Of a stretch of DNA of 64,000 nt, positions 63,779 through 64,000 are shown piece by piece. The DNA is taken from NCBI RefSeq assembly GCF_901411515.1, contig NZ_CABDUX010000001.1, positions 186,001-250,000 on the forward strand. The letters are read 5' to 3'. A model generated the notes under the pieces. The model did no database searches, was not told where the DNA came from, and was given only the letters and a program-made list of their open reading frames with translations. Positions within the stretch are counted from its first letter, which is position 1, and each line of letters starts with the position of its first letter. The position numbers and the translations under genes were made by a program. The DNA is from Raoultibacter phocaeensis. GTDB taxonomy: Bacteria; Actinomycetota; Coriobacteriia; Coriobacteriales; Eggerthellaceae.

Positions 63779-64000
63779 TTACGCGTGGCGAGCATCGAGC
63801 CACGCCTGGAGAAACAAGCTCGCAGCTATCATATCCACTTTTCCGCGCATCTCCCGCTCGCCGAAGCCCTTTTCACGCAAACTCCGTTTGGCCTCCTTCG
63901 AGCTCAGCCGCTCGTCGGCGAACACGTGGGGGATGCCGGTGGCATCGGTGATCTTCTCGGCCGTCGCCTTGATGCTTTTCGCCTGCGGGCCTTCTTTATG
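63779..64000 (-). CDS. ruvX: C-terminal part of RuvX/YqgF Holliday-junction resolvase (start outside window)
   Basis: Read from 64000 downwards the last 73 residues are visible: ATAEKITDATGIPHVFADER, LSSKEAKRSLREKG and KVDMIAASLFLQAWLDARHA. These match the end of YqgF/RuvX, including the conserved DERLSS and D of DMIAA. The protein is implicated in pre-16S rRNA processing or Holliday-junction resolution. It is the first visible gene of the minus-strand run to mltG and the aro genes. Confidence 0.9.
   Translation of the reverse strand, partial: HKEGPQAKSIKATAEKITDATGIPHVFADERLSSKEAKRSLREKGFGEREMRGKVDMIAASLFLQAWLDARHA

Overview
The window looks like a chromosomal segment of a gut-type anaerobic actinobacterium of the class Coriobacteriia, most likely the family Eggerthellaceae (Eggerthella, Gordonibacter or Raoultibacter relatives). 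The basis is the high G+C content, four membrane-embedded LuxR-type regulators each next to a redox enzyme, two molybdopterin reductase modules, two twin-arginine flavoprotein reductases and a CydDC exporter. This is a family-level inference from gene content; I cannot name the species.

Layout. 1-3490: the end of an acyltransferase, small membrane proteins, and a TetR regulator coupled to a membrane-tethered FMN-binding protein. 3630-7102: cydDC. 7281-12873: an exported molybdopterin reductase with a tail-anchored four-cluster Fe-S subunit, divergent from a 12-TM LuxR regulator and a TorD-type chaperone. 12959-15687: a zinc/cadmium efflux operon (SmtB/ArsR repressor, free-standing HMA metallochaperone, P1B ATPase) with a clear promoter and operator. 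15863-17704: an OatA-like O-acetyltransferase. 18046-23361: a second, cytoplasmic molybdopterin reductase operon with a two-cluster ferredoxin, two SpoVA-like membrane proteins, a zinc-ribbon peptide and a 12-TM LuxR regulator. 23502-24734: rpsA. 25052-33299: a large M6-type surface metalloprotease with cell-wall-binding repeats, and convergent c-di-GMP genes (EAL and GGDEF). 33403-36239: a Fur/PerR regulator, a UbiB-like kinase and a phasin-like protein. 36269-37734: an IS110-family insertion sequence with inverted-repeat ends and a structured leader. 38043-41403 and 44321-47631: two LuxR plus secreted-flavoprotein pairs, flanking amt-glnK, an acetyltransferase and a DUF1508 peptide. 47745-53979: a housekeeping operon, pycB/accB fusion, accC, asp23, nusB, xseB, dxs. 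54238-55338: an AAA ATPase preceded by phased T-tracts. 55548-64000: ruvX, mltG, yqeG, aroE, aroC, aroK, aroB, aroQ, pepP and efp, read on the minus strand.

How it fits together. The accessory half is built from repeated modules: a transmembrane LuxR sensor-regulator beside one dedicated anaerobic reductase. Two modules use Mo-bis-MGD enzymes and two use FAD enzymes. In this family such reductases act on diet-, host- or drug-derived organic acceptors. The most unusual module is 18046-23361. It has no export signal on enzyme or ferredoxin, and it carries two homologues of the spore dipicolinate channel SpoVA, suggesting import of a small aromatic acid for reduction in the cytoplasm. No tRNA, rRNA or CRISPR array was recognised.
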